This document shows positions 1-5,790 of a stretch of 6,327 nt of DNA, one piece after another. How positions within the stretch are numbered: position 1 is the stretch's first letter; every line of letters starts with the position of its first letter. The notes under the pieces were generated by a model that was given only the letters and a program-made list of their open reading frames with translations, was not told where the DNA came from and did no database searches. This DNA comes from Actinomycetota bacterium (lineage in GTDB: Bacteria > Actinomycetota > Actinomycetes > S36-B12): contig DNXA01000155.1 of NCBI GenBank assembly GCA_003506065.1, forward strand, positions 3,003 to 9,329, in the 5' to 3' direction. Made by a program: the position numbers and the translations under genes.

Positions 1-491
1 TCCGCGTATTCGTCTCCGGTGAGCAGCGCCCGTGCTGCATCGCCATCAAGGCCAGCGCCAATGGCGAAGGCGGTGAGTTCGTCGATTCCAAAGATCGAGG
101 CCCCTTGTTCGAAGTAGGCACTGAAGACAGTGTTGAGCAGCAGTTCCCCGGCGGAATGGCTTTGGTCCTGCGCCCAGAGCACGAGGCGGTGCCCATCGCG
201 GGTGTTTCCGCTCAGGGTGCGATCGAGCTGATAGTGCAGGCCGACACTGGCTGCCGCGTCCGTCACCCCACGCTGCATGTCCCTTGCCTCCTGGACGCTG
301 ACTCCGTACTTTTCAGCAAGCATCTCGGTAGTGGCCTGGGTTTGGGTTCCTGCCTGAGGATTGAGCTGATAGGCGCGATGCCAGATCGTCACTTCACCCC
401 TGTGCTCGAAGGACTCAAGTGCGATGTCGAGTTGACGCCTGCCGATGTAGCACCACGGGCACACCAAGTCCGACCACACTTCAATCTGCAT
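1..491 (-). CDS. FrnE-type DsbA-family thioredoxin-fold oxidoreductase (partial, C-terminus off the left edge)
   Basis: About 163 residues are visible, read leftward from an ATG at 491-489 with no stop before the window edge. The N-terminus MQIEVWSDLVCPWCYIG places a CPWC thioredoxin-like active site at residues 11-14 directly after the first beta strand. Further on, a segment around AYFEQGASIFGIDEL followed by a GLD motif resembles the helical insertion of the FrnE / 2-hydroxychromene-2-carboxylate isomerase-like branch of the DsbA family (PF01323). Members are usually 210-240 residues, so perhaps 50-80 are missing. No signal peptide is seen, so a cytoplasmic dithiol oxidoreductase or isomerase is likely; the substrate is unknown. 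A GAGGA ribosome binding site lies at 503-499, inside the end of the upstream gene, whose stop is only 3 nt away, so the two genes are probably co-transcribed and translationally coupled. Family assignment is firm; function is inferred. Confidence 0.87.
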   Translation of the reverse strand, partial: MQIEVWSDLVCPWCYIGRRQLDIALESFEHRGEVTIWHRAYQLNPQAGTQTQATTEMLAEKYGVSVQEARDMQRGVTDAAASVGLHYQLDRTLSGNTRDGHRLVLWAQDQSHSAGELLLNTVFSAYFEQGASIFGIDELTAFAIGAGLDGDAARALLTGDEYA

Positions 492-494
492 CGC

Positions 495-1535
495 TCAATC
501 CTCACTTGTCAGCGGCTGGCGCCGTCTGTCCCAACCGTAGATTGCCAAGGCGATCAATCCGGCGACAAGTTGTGGAACGAACCAAGCCAGTCGCCAGATG
601 AGATCGGCTGCGATTGCGTCGGCGGCCGGACAGCCGAAGGCTACGAGCAGGGCCACCAGGGCCGCATCCACTGTGCCAAGACCCCCCGGCGTGAGCGGGA
701 TGCTGGTCAGGATCAACGCTATGGAGAACGCTGCGAAGACCTCGATTGGCGTGACTGGATCCGGGAAGGCCCCCAGTGCCGCAAGTCCAACACCCAACAC
801 CAGGATCGGCGCCATCTGTGCCGCAACATTGGTGATAGTCAACTGTTTCCAACGGGTCTTGACCATTGCTGAGGCGTGCTGATTGAAGGCACCGAGCACC
901 TCGGAGACATCGGGGGAAGGCCTACGGATCACTCGGTAGATCCGGCTCACAGGAGCCTGCAGAAATGCCCCGAGCCGTCTCGCAGTCGATTCTGAGCGAA
1001 GGACGACCACGATCGCGATGATCGACACGACCACTGCCGCCAGTCCAATGCCGGCGACGGTGATGTAGGCCGCCGCGGAGCGGCCGTCGGCGACGAGCAA
1101 GGAGACGGCGAGCGCGGGGGCGCCCAAGATCAACAGGTAGGTCCAGATCGCGTCTGCAGTGACAGCGGCCGCGGCTCGCGCGGCATCGACGCCGTAGCGC
1201 GCCAGGATCGCGTATTGAGTGGCTGCGGCAACGGCGCCGCCTCCGGGCAGCACATTGCTGATCAAGAAGCCGGCCTGTCGGTTGATGAAACTTGTGCGGT
1301 AGCCGACTTCAGGCAAGGCCGCGGAGGTGGTGAAGGGGTAGATCCCAATATTGATTGCGCTTGCGACGGCGAGCCCGGCAATCCAGATCGGTTCCATTTC
1401 GATGATCTGCGTGAGCGCAGCTCGGTAATCGCCCATCTGCGGGAAGACAAAGGCGAAGACCGCGATCATGACGACCAGCCCGACCACGGCAGTGAGCCCA
1501 GTGCGCACCGTCTTGCCCGTGGGCTTGAAGCTCAT
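495..1535 (-). CDS. Polytopic membrane protein, lysylphosphatidylglycerol synthase TM region / UPF0104 (YbhN/AglD-like) family
   Basis: A 346-residue integral membrane protein with about eight hydrophobic segments (roughly 13-32, 50-70, 88-110, 125-148, 155-178, 238-256, 264-282, 290-300 plus 318-334). The motifs NVLPGGGAVAAATQY (94-108) and TSIPLTPGGLGTVDAALV (277-294) are characteristic of the family: conserved glycines in a PGG(L)G loop, as in the flippase-like half of MprF (PF03706). No C-terminal aminoacyl-transferase (GNAT-like) domain is present, so it is not a complete lysyl-phosphatidylglycerol synthase. Stand-alone members are mostly uncharacterised and are thought to act on lipids or lipid-linked glycans. 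The ATG start at 1535 is supported by an AAGG ribosome binding site at 1547-1544, 8 nt upstream. It is transcribed divergently from pstC and leads a probable operon with the downstream DsbA-family gene. The specific substrate cannot be told from the sequence. Confidence 0.82.
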   Translation of the reverse strand: MSFKPTGKTVRTGLTAVVGLVVMIAVFAFVFPQMGDYRAALTQIIEMEPIWIAGLAVASAINIGIYPFTTSAALPEVGYRTSFINRQAGFLISNVLPGGGAVAAATQYAILARYGVDAARAAAAVTADAIWTYLLILGAPALAVSLLVADGRSAAAYITVAGIGLAAVVVSIIAIVVVLRSESTARRLGAFLQAPVSRIYRVIRRPSPDVSEVLGAFNQHASAMVKTRWKQLTITNVAAQMAPILVLGVGLAALGAFPDPVTPIEVFAAFSIALILTSIPLTPGGLGTVDAALVALLVAFGCPAADAIAADLIWRLAWFVPQLVAGLIALAIYGWDRRRQPLTSED

Positions 1536-1581
1536 CCTGGTGACCTTAGCGGCGTGAACATCTGCAGCCTGGCACGACCGA

Positions 1582-1603
1582 ATTCACCATCCGTTCACAT
1601 TGA
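1582..1603 (+). promoter_or_regulatory. Putative PHO box upstream of pstC
   Basis: Two adjacent 11-nt units, ATTCACCATCC (1582-1592) and GTTCACATTGA (1593-1603), share the core TTCAC exactly 11 nt apart. The actinobacterial PhoP PHO box is built from 11-nt direct repeats of consensus G(G/T)TCAYYYR(G/C)G; the units match at about 7 and 8 of 11 positions, including the conserved first half. The site lies about 62 nt before the preferred pstC ATG, which fits activation of the pst operon by PhoP or RegX3 under phosphate limitation. No convincing -10 element is visible downstream. Confidence 0.65.
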
Positions 1604-1665
1604 AGATGGTTGGTGTTCCCACTCGATGCCCCTTGGCGTCAACCTCACTCAGACAACATCCGGAT

Positions 1666-2634
1666 ATGGCCACTCCCGACCTGCAACAACGCGACCTCCA
1701 TTCGGCCGCGACCTCGCATCGAGGTGATCGAGTGTTCAGCAGGCTGGTCACGGGCGCGGCATTCACCTCGTTGATCGTGCTTGCAGGCATCGCCATCTTC
1801 CTGGGCGTGCAGGCGGTCTCGGCCTTCCAGACCCAAGGGCTGGACTTCATCTTCTCCACCGGGTGGGACATCAACACCGATCCACCCACGGCAGGCATCT
1901 GGGGCATGCTCTACGGCTCTGTGCTGTTGGCGGTCATTGGGCTCGTGATCGCTGTTCCAGTGGCGCTCATGCTCTCGATCTTCATGGTGTTCATCGCCCC
2001 GCGAAAGCTCTCGTCAGTTCTGACCAACCTGATCGATCTGCTTGCGGCCATCCCGTCGGTGATCATCGGCCTGTGGGCCTTCTACATCCTGAATCCACCG
2101 GCCGAGCAGTGGCAGCAACTGCTCAACCAGTACCTCGGTTGGATCCCGATCTTTCAGAACACCTCGCAGAATTTCTCTGGAACGCCCTTCATCGCTGGGC
2201 TCGTTCTCGCCATCATGATGATTCCGATCATCACCTCCATCTCGCGGGAGGTTCTGAGCCGAACACCGCCTGATCTCGTGAATGCCGCGGAGGCGCTCGG
2301 GTGCTCGCTGTGGACCATGCTGCGGTACGTCGCCCTGCCCTACGGACGTGGTGGGATCGTCGGCGGTGTGATGCTCGGTCTGGGTCGCGCACTTGGCGAG
2401 ACGATCGCCGTCTTCTTCGTCTTGAAGCTCACCTTTGAAACGAACTGGTACCACATCATCGAGTCAGGCGGCGGATCCATCGCCACGCTCATCGTCTCGC
2501 GCTTCGGCGAGGTCTCCGGCCCAGAAGAGCTGAATCTGCTGCTGGCTGCAGGCTTCTTCCTGTTCCTCGGAACAATCGGGGTCAACATCGTTGCCAACTT
2601 GATCGTCAACCGGACGGGCAGGTTGCAGAAGTGA
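1666..2634 (+). CDS. pstC: Phosphate ABC transporter permease PstC
   Basis: One of the two membrane subunits of the Pst importer; with PstA it forms the path for phosphate delivered by PstS and powered by PstB. With the ATG at 1666 the protein is 322 residues, within the family's usual 300-340. Six hydrophobic helices are visible, near 33-54, 82-110, 119-142, 175-197, 230-253 and 291-314. The ABC-permease coupling loop is clear: NAAEALGCS near 206-214, followed by LGRALGETIAVFF (about 239-251), a PstC hallmark. The start is uncertain. The frame is open back to a TTG at 1600, but that codon lies inside the PHO box, and the ATG has only a weak ribosome binding site. A GTG at 1732 has a very strong one but would remove the GDRVF segment, which resembles PstC N-termini. 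The gene ends overlapping pstA by 4 nt. Confidence 0.93.
   Translation: MATPDLQQRDLHSAATSHRGDRVFSRLVTGAAFTSLIVLAGIAIFLGVQAVSAFQTQGLDFIFSTGWDINTDPPTAGIWGMLYGSVLLAVIGLVIAVPVALMLSIFMVFIAPRKLSSVLTNLIDLLAAIPSVIIGLWAFYILNPPAEQWQQLLNQYLGWIPIFQNTSQNFSGTPFIAGLVLAIMMIPIITSISREVLSRTPPDLVNAAEALGCSLWTMLRYVALPYGRGGIVGGVMLGLGRALGETIAVFFVLKLTFETNWYHIIESGGGSIATLIVSRFGEVSGPEELNLLLAAGFFLFLGTIGVNIVANLIVNRTGRLQK
1721..1729 (+). promoter_or_regulatory. Strong Shine-Dalgarno-like sequence inside the 5' end of pstC
   Basis: GAGGTGATC is a 9-nt perfect match to the complement of the conserved 16S rRNA 3' tail and sits 7 nt (counting from the GAGG core) before an in-frame GTG at 1732. It could mark the real or an additional pstC start, giving a 300-residue protein. 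It could also be a chance product of the codons for R-G-D-R. Confidence 0.4.
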
Positions 2635-3719
2635 GCACCATCACCTACCAAGCGCCATTGGATCCAGAGGGCATGGTCCAGACACCGCAGCGACCATGGC
2701 GACACAAGCCACGTTCATTCACCATGGCGGTGGCACTGGCCGTCGTGATTCCCGCCGTGATCTCAGCGGCTTTGTTCTTCTTCTCACCGATTCCCGGTGC
2801 CATCGTTCTCACGGTCATCTACTTCCCCCTGCAGCTGGTGGCTTCGGGAATCGCAGCCTGGGCCACTCGAGGGGTGCGTGGCATTGCTGACTCGATCATC
2901 ATCGTCAATGCCATCGGCTCGACCGTGTTCAGCGTCGTGGTGCTCCTGTCGCTGCTGGGCTCGCTCGTCGTTCGCGGGCTGCGAGCGCTGAGTCCGCACT
3001 TCATCTATCAGAACAGTGTGTTCATCAATCCGAGCACACCTCTTGAATACGGTGGCATCGGGCACGCGCTTGTCGGAACCATCCTGATTGTGGCAATTGC
3101 CTCACTCATCGCCGTGCCCATCGGCATTGCCACTGCCGTGTACATCACTGAAGTGCGTGGAAAGGCCGTGCCGTATGTGCGCTTCTTCGTCCAGGCAATG
3201 AGTGGTGTGCCCTCCGTCGTGGCGGGCTTGTTCATCCTGACGATCGCGGTGTCGACGGGCTGGTTCAGCCAGAACGCCCTCGCAGGTGGCCTCGCGTACG
3301 CGATCTTGATGCTGCCCACGGTGGCACGCACCGCGGAAGAAGTACTCAAACTCATCCCCGACGAACTCCGCACCGGGGCCCTTGCTCTTGGCTCAACTCG
3401 AGCGCGCACAGTGATGCGTGTGGTGCTGCCAGCAGCGAAGACCGGCATCATCACTGCAATCCTGCTGGGCATCGCTCGTGTCATCGGCGAGACAGCCCCG
3501 CTGCTGCTCGCGGCCGGCAACAACGACGGAACAGTGATCAATCCCTTTGGCCAGGCGATCGCATCGATTCCCGTGTACATCTTCAACAACGTGGCCGTCC
3601 CGTACCCCGACGCTGTGGCTCGGGCTTGGGGAGCGGCCCTTGCTCTCATGATTCTTATCGCTGTTCTGTTCACCCTTGCACGCGTCCTCGGCCGAGGACG
3701 CGTAGGTCGCGCGAAATAG
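2631..3719 (+). CDS. pstA: Phosphate ABC transporter permease PstA
   Basis: The second permease subunit of the Pst importer. It begins at a GTG (2631) that overlaps the pstC stop in the sequence GTGA, the usual sign of translational coupling. At 362 residues it is longer than the roughly 280-300 of the enterobacterial protein. The extra length is at the N-terminus, where two hydrophobic segments (about 32-51 and 54-76) come before the helix (about 88-113) that matches the usual first helix. Such extensions occur in actinobacterial PstA. The core has helices near 144-172, 185-207, 215-232, 271-296 and 334-352. The coupling loop EEVLKLIPDELRTGALALGS (236-255) and the PstA signature ARVIGETAPLLLAAG (282-296) are intact. 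The last codons contain a perfect palindrome (3680-3703), and the stop codon overlaps the pstB ribosome binding site. Confidence 0.95.
   Translation: MSTITYQAPLDPEGMVQTPQRPWRHKPRSFTMAVALAVVIPAVISAALFFFSPIPGAIVLTVIYFPLQLVASGIAAWATRGVRGIADSIIIVNAIGSTVFSVVVLLSLLGSLVVRGLRALSPHFIYQNSVFINPSTPLEYGGIGHALVGTILIVAIASLIAVPIGIATAVYITEVRGKAVPYVRFFVQAMSGVPSVVAGLFILTIAVSTGWFSQNALAGGLAYAILMLPTVARTAEEVLKLIPDELRTGALALGSTRARTVMRVVLPAAKTGIITAILLGIARVIGETAPLLLAAGNNDGTVINPFGQAIASIPVYIFNNVAVPYPDAVARAWGAALALMILIAVLFTLARVLGRGRVGRAK
3680..3703. repeat. Perfect 24-bp palindrome within the 3' end of pstA
   Basis: The half-site ACGCGTCCTCGG (3680-3691) is followed immediately by its exact reverse complement (3692-3703), with no mismatch. 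As RNA it could form a 10-bp GC-rich stem closed by a GGCC tetraloop. It lies 13 nt before the pstA stop and about 25 nt before the pstB start. No T-run follows, so it is not a classical intrinsic terminator. It may be an mRNA stability or processing hairpin between pstA and pstB, or a binding site for a dimeric protein. Confidence 0.9.
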
Positions 3720-3722
3720 GAG
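3718..3722 (+). promoter_or_regulatory. Ribosome binding site that decides the pstB start
   Basis: AGGAG overlaps the pstA stop codon. It directly abuts the ATG at 3723, which is too close for initiation, but lies 6 nt before the in-frame ATG at 3729, which is therefore the preferred start of pstB. Confidence 0.7.
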
Positions 3723-3728
3723 ATGGCC

Positions 3729-4565
3729 ATGTCAACCGCTGAATTCGAGGAAGTCGCAATGATGGAATCGGATCTCATCTCCGCTCGCAAGCAGGCCCCA
3801 AGCGAATTGCGCGCAGAAAACGTGAGTGTCTGGTTCGGCAAGCGAAAGGTTCTGGAGAACGTCAACATCGACTTTCCCAAGAACACCGTGACCGCGCTGA
3901 TCGGGCCCTCGGGCTGCGGCAAGTCAACGTTCATCCGAACCTTGAATCGCCTGCATGAGCTGATCCCAAGTGCAGCCTTGGCTGGTTCAGTCCTTTATGA
4001 GGGCAAGGACATCTACAGCTCTGATGTTGACCCGGTGCACATTCGTCTGCAGATCGGCATGGTCTTCCAGAAGCCGAATCCATTCCCCAGCATGACCATC
4101 CGTGGCAACGTGCTCTCAGGGCTGAAGCTCTCGGGAATGAAGCGCGACAATCACGATGACATCGTCGAGCACACCCTGACGGCCGCAGGGTTGTGGACAG
4201 AGGTTAAGGAAAGGCTCAATCACGCTGCAGGTGATCTCTCCGGTGGTCAGCAGCAGCGACTTGTGATTGCTCGAGCACTTGCAGTGCAACCCAGCGTGCT
4301 GTTGATGGACGAGCCATGCTCCGCACTTGACCCAGCTTCAACGCTGAAGATCGAAGAGACGATTCGTCAGTTGTCCAAGGAAGTGACGATCGTGATCGTC
4401 ACGCACAACATGCAGCAGGCAGTGCGTGTTGCCGACAACACTGCGTTCTTCCTCGCACAAGAGGGCGAGCCAGGACACATTGTCGAACAGGGTCTGACCA
4501 CCGATATCTTCGGCCAGCCCCAGGATCAGCGCACCCTCGACTATGTGAATGGTCGATTCGGTTAA
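3729..4565 (+). CDS. pstB: Phosphate ABC transporter ATP-binding protein PstB
   Basis: The cytoplasmic ATPase of the Pst importer; it couples ATP hydrolysis to phosphate uptake through PstC and PstA. From the ATG at 3729 it has 278 residues, slightly longer than the usual 250-260 because of an acidic N-terminal tail of about 30 residues. All ATPase motifs are intact: Walker A GPSGCGKST (59-67), Q-loop VFQKPNPFP (112-120), signature LSGGQQQR (170-177), Walker B SVLLMDEP (189-196) with catalytic glutamate 195, D-loop SALD (198-201) and switch histidine 226 in THNM. The FQKPNPFP and MDEPCSALDP strings are typical of PstB rather than other ABC ATPases. It follows pstA closely, sharing its ribosome binding site with the pstA stop. 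The alternative ATG at 3723 would add two residues. Confidence 0.97.
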   Translation: MSTAEFEEVAMMESDLISARKQAPSELRAENVSVWFGKRKVLENVNIDFPKNTVTALIGPSGCGKSTFIRTLNRLHELIPSAALAGSVLYEGKDIYSSDVDPVHIRLQIGMVFQKPNPFPSMTIRGNVLSGLKLSGMKRDNHDDIVEHTLTAAGLWTEVKERLNHAAGDLSGGQQQRLVIARALAVQPSVLLMDEPCSALDPASTLKIEETIRQLSKEVTIVIVTHNMQQAVRVADNTAFFLAQEGEPGHIVEQGLTTDIFGQPQDQRTLDYVNGRFG

Positions 4566-4567
4566 GC

Positions 4568-4601
4568 CACTGTTCATCTTGGCACGCACTGTTCATCTTG
4601 G
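4568..4601 (+). promoter_or_regulatory. Duplicated PHO-box-like repeat upstream of pstS
   Basis: The 15-nt sequence CACTGTTCATCTTGG occurs twice without mismatch, at 4568-4582 and 4587-4601, starting two bases after the pstB stop. Each copy ends in GTTCATCTTGG, matching the actinobacterial PHO-box unit G(G/T)TCAYYYR(G/C)G at 10 of 11 positions. The copies are 19 nt apart rather than the usual 11 or 22. Looser GTTGACT (4603) and GTCACGG (4614) follow at about 11-12 nt intervals, so the array may extend further. This suggests pstS has its own phosphate-starvation promoter in addition to read-through from pstCAB. Confidence 0.65.
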
Positions 4602-4628
4602 AGTTGACTGCGCGTCACGGATAAGCCC

Positions 4629-4656
4629 CTGACCGGCCACGTGAAGTACGTAACTT
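4629..4656 (+). promoter_or_regulatory. Possible pstS core promoter
   Basis: CTGACC (4629-4634) and TAACTT (4651-4656) could act as -35 and -10 elements with a 16-nt spacer. TAACTT fits the actinobacterial TANNNT pattern, and the -35 matches 4 of 6 consensus bases. The pair lies downstream of the PHO-like repeats and 38 nt before the pstS start, an order that makes sense for an activated promoter. The -10 falls inside an inverted repeat (4642-4658). Confidence 0.3.
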
Positions 4657-4658
4657 CA
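4642..4658. repeat. Short inverted repeat in the pstS leader
   Basis: TGAAGT (4642-4647) and ACTTCA (4653-4658) are exact reverse complements separated by ACGTA. The geometry suits a small operator overlapping the candidate -10 element, but 6-bp arms are common enough to arise by chance. Confidence 0.3.
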
Positions 4659-4681
4659 AATATGCAGTCATCACATTCATC

Positions 4682-4688
4682 AAAGGAG
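4682..4688 (+). promoter_or_regulatory. Ribosome binding site that decides the pstS start
   Basis: AAAGGAG lies 6 nt before the GTG at 4695. It rules in favour of that codon over the in-frame GTG at 4641 and ATG at 4662, which lack such a site and would put extra polar residues before the signal peptide. Confidence 0.85.
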
Positions 4689-4694
4689 AATTCA

Positions 4695-5750
4695 GTGCGT
4701 CGCACCCTCGCGATCGTCGCCGGTACCGCAATCGCAGCCTCAGGGCTCGCAATGGTTGCCCCGGCCAATGCAGCCGAAACTGTTCCAGGCGGTGGGGCCT
4801 CATTCCCAGCCGTATTCATGCAGCAGTGCGCAGCCGACTTCAACGGCTCTCAGAACAACTTCACCATCACCTACACTTCAACCGGTTCAGGAACTGGCAA
4901 GGGCAACTTCGCCAAGGGCACCTTCGTGTTCGGCCAGACCGACTCGGCCTACACCTCAGGTGAGCCGACCTTCGCTTGGGAGTACGTGCCGAATGTCGGC
5001 GGCTCGATCGCCATTGCGATCAACCTCAAGAACCCGACCACTGGTCGCACCCTTGGTTCCTCGATTCAGTTGACGCAGGCCACTTTGGCGAAGATCTTCA
5101 GCGGCAACATCACCACGTGGAACAACGCGGAGATCCTGAAGTCCAATCCTCGCATCGCAAAGTCGATCCCAGCAGTGCCGATCACGATCGCGTACCGCTC
5201 GGATGCATCAGGCACCACGAACAACTTCCTGCAGTACCTGAACGCATGGGCACCCAGCATGTTCGGCAAGGTTCAAGATGACATGTCCACCGCATTCCCG
5301 GGCGGCGTGCCACCTCAGAACTCTGTGGCTGGTCGCACCAACCAGGGAGTCATGGCGAACGTGATCGCCAAGGAAGGCACCATTGGCTACGTCGACCTCG
5401 GCGACGCCAAGGGCTACCCATCGGCACGTCTGCAGAATGCGATGGGCGAATTCATTGCCCCGTCAGCTGCCTCTGCGGCAAAGAACCTCTCAACGCAGAC
5501 CGATATGCAGTCCTCGGGCATCGTGAAGTTGAACTACGAGAACAAGGTCAAGGGCGCCTACCCGATCGCGATCTTCACGTACGGACTCGCACAGATTGAT
5601 GGCAAGGGCGCCAACGGCTTGGGAGTTCGCCAGTACTTCGACTACGTGCTGGCCAAGTGCGGACCGTCGCGCGCATCTGCACTCGGCTATGTGCCTCTGA
5701 CAGGAAAGATCCTGGCCAAGGCCCGCGAGAACGTTCTCAAGATCAAGTAG
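4695..5750 (+). CDS. pstS: Phosphate ABC transporter substrate-binding protein PstS (Sec-exported, no lipobox)
   Basis: The high-affinity phosphate receptor of the Pst importer, working outside the cytoplasmic membrane. Starting at GTG 4695 it has 351 residues. The N-terminus is a textbook Sec signal: MRR, a hydrophobic core (5-22), then a PANA/A cleavage region near 26-27. There is no cysteine lipobox, unlike most monoderm PstS proteins. Phosphate-binding elements are all present: GGGASFP (32-38), STGSGTG (62-68), FGQTDSAYT (79-87, with the expected binding aspartate at 83) and YRSDASGTT (167-175). Also family-typical are FSGNITTWNN (135-144) and EGTIGYVDLGDA. Exactly two cysteines (45 and about 322) could form a disulfide. 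It is the last canonical pst gene here, 129 nt after pstB. How the protein is retained at the cell surface is not apparent. Confidence 0.95.
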   Translation: MRRTLAIVAGTAIAASGLAMVAPANAAETVPGGGASFPAVFMQQCAADFNGSQNNFTITYTSTGSGTGKGNFAKGTFVFGQTDSAYTSGEPTFAWEYVPNVGGSIAIAINLKNPTTGRTLGSSIQLTQATLAKIFSGNITTWNNAEILKSNPRIAKSIPAVPITIAYRSDASGTTNNFLQYLNAWAPSMFGKVQDDMSTAFPGGVPPQNSVAGRTNQGVMANVIAKEGTIGYVDLGDAKGYPSARLQNAMGEFIAPSAASAAKNLSTQTDMQSSGIVKLNYENKVKGAYPIAIFTYGLAQIDGKGANGLGVRQYFDYVLAKCGPSRASALGYVPLTGKILAKARENVLKIK

Positions 5751-5790
5751 TTACGGCTCTACAACACAATATCTAGCGAAGGTGAGGACG

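Noticed and set aside
105..872. Long plus-strand open frame across the left-hand genes
   Set aside because: It lies opposite the DsbA-family and UPF0104-family genes, has a low-complexity polar composition with no recognisable domain, and is explained as a GC-rich shadow frame.
1600..1665. N-terminal extension of PstC from TTG 1600 or ATG 1606
   Set aside because: The TTG lies within the PHO box and the ATG right next to it, no ribosome binding site is present, and the encoded residues do not resemble a PstC N-terminus.
3680..3703. Palindrome read as an intrinsic transcription terminator
   Set aside because: No T-run follows, and the structure lies inside pstA just before the tightly coupled pstB, where complete termination would make no sense.
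3008..3934. 308-codon minus-strand open frame opposite pstA and pstB
   Set aside because: It is antisense to two clear conserved genes, its composition (Arg, Ala, Thr, Met rich) is that of a shadow of codon-biased DNA, and no ribosome binding site or domain supports it.
4568..4601. The exact 15-nt repeat as the start of a CRISPR array or an insertion-sequence target duplication
   Set aside because: There are only two short copies separated by 4 nt, with no spacer-like pattern and no transposase; the PHO-box match is a better explanation.
4641..4694. Upstream in-frame GTG (4641) and ATG (4662) starts for pstS
   Set aside because: They would put 18 or 11 mostly polar residues before the signal peptide, while GTG 4695 has a strong AAAGGAG at ideal spacing and gives a clean signal sequence.
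5751..5790. Terminator between pstS and the PstS-like lipoprotein gene
   Set aside because: No stem-loop or T-run is visible in the 40-nt gap, so read-through is more likely.
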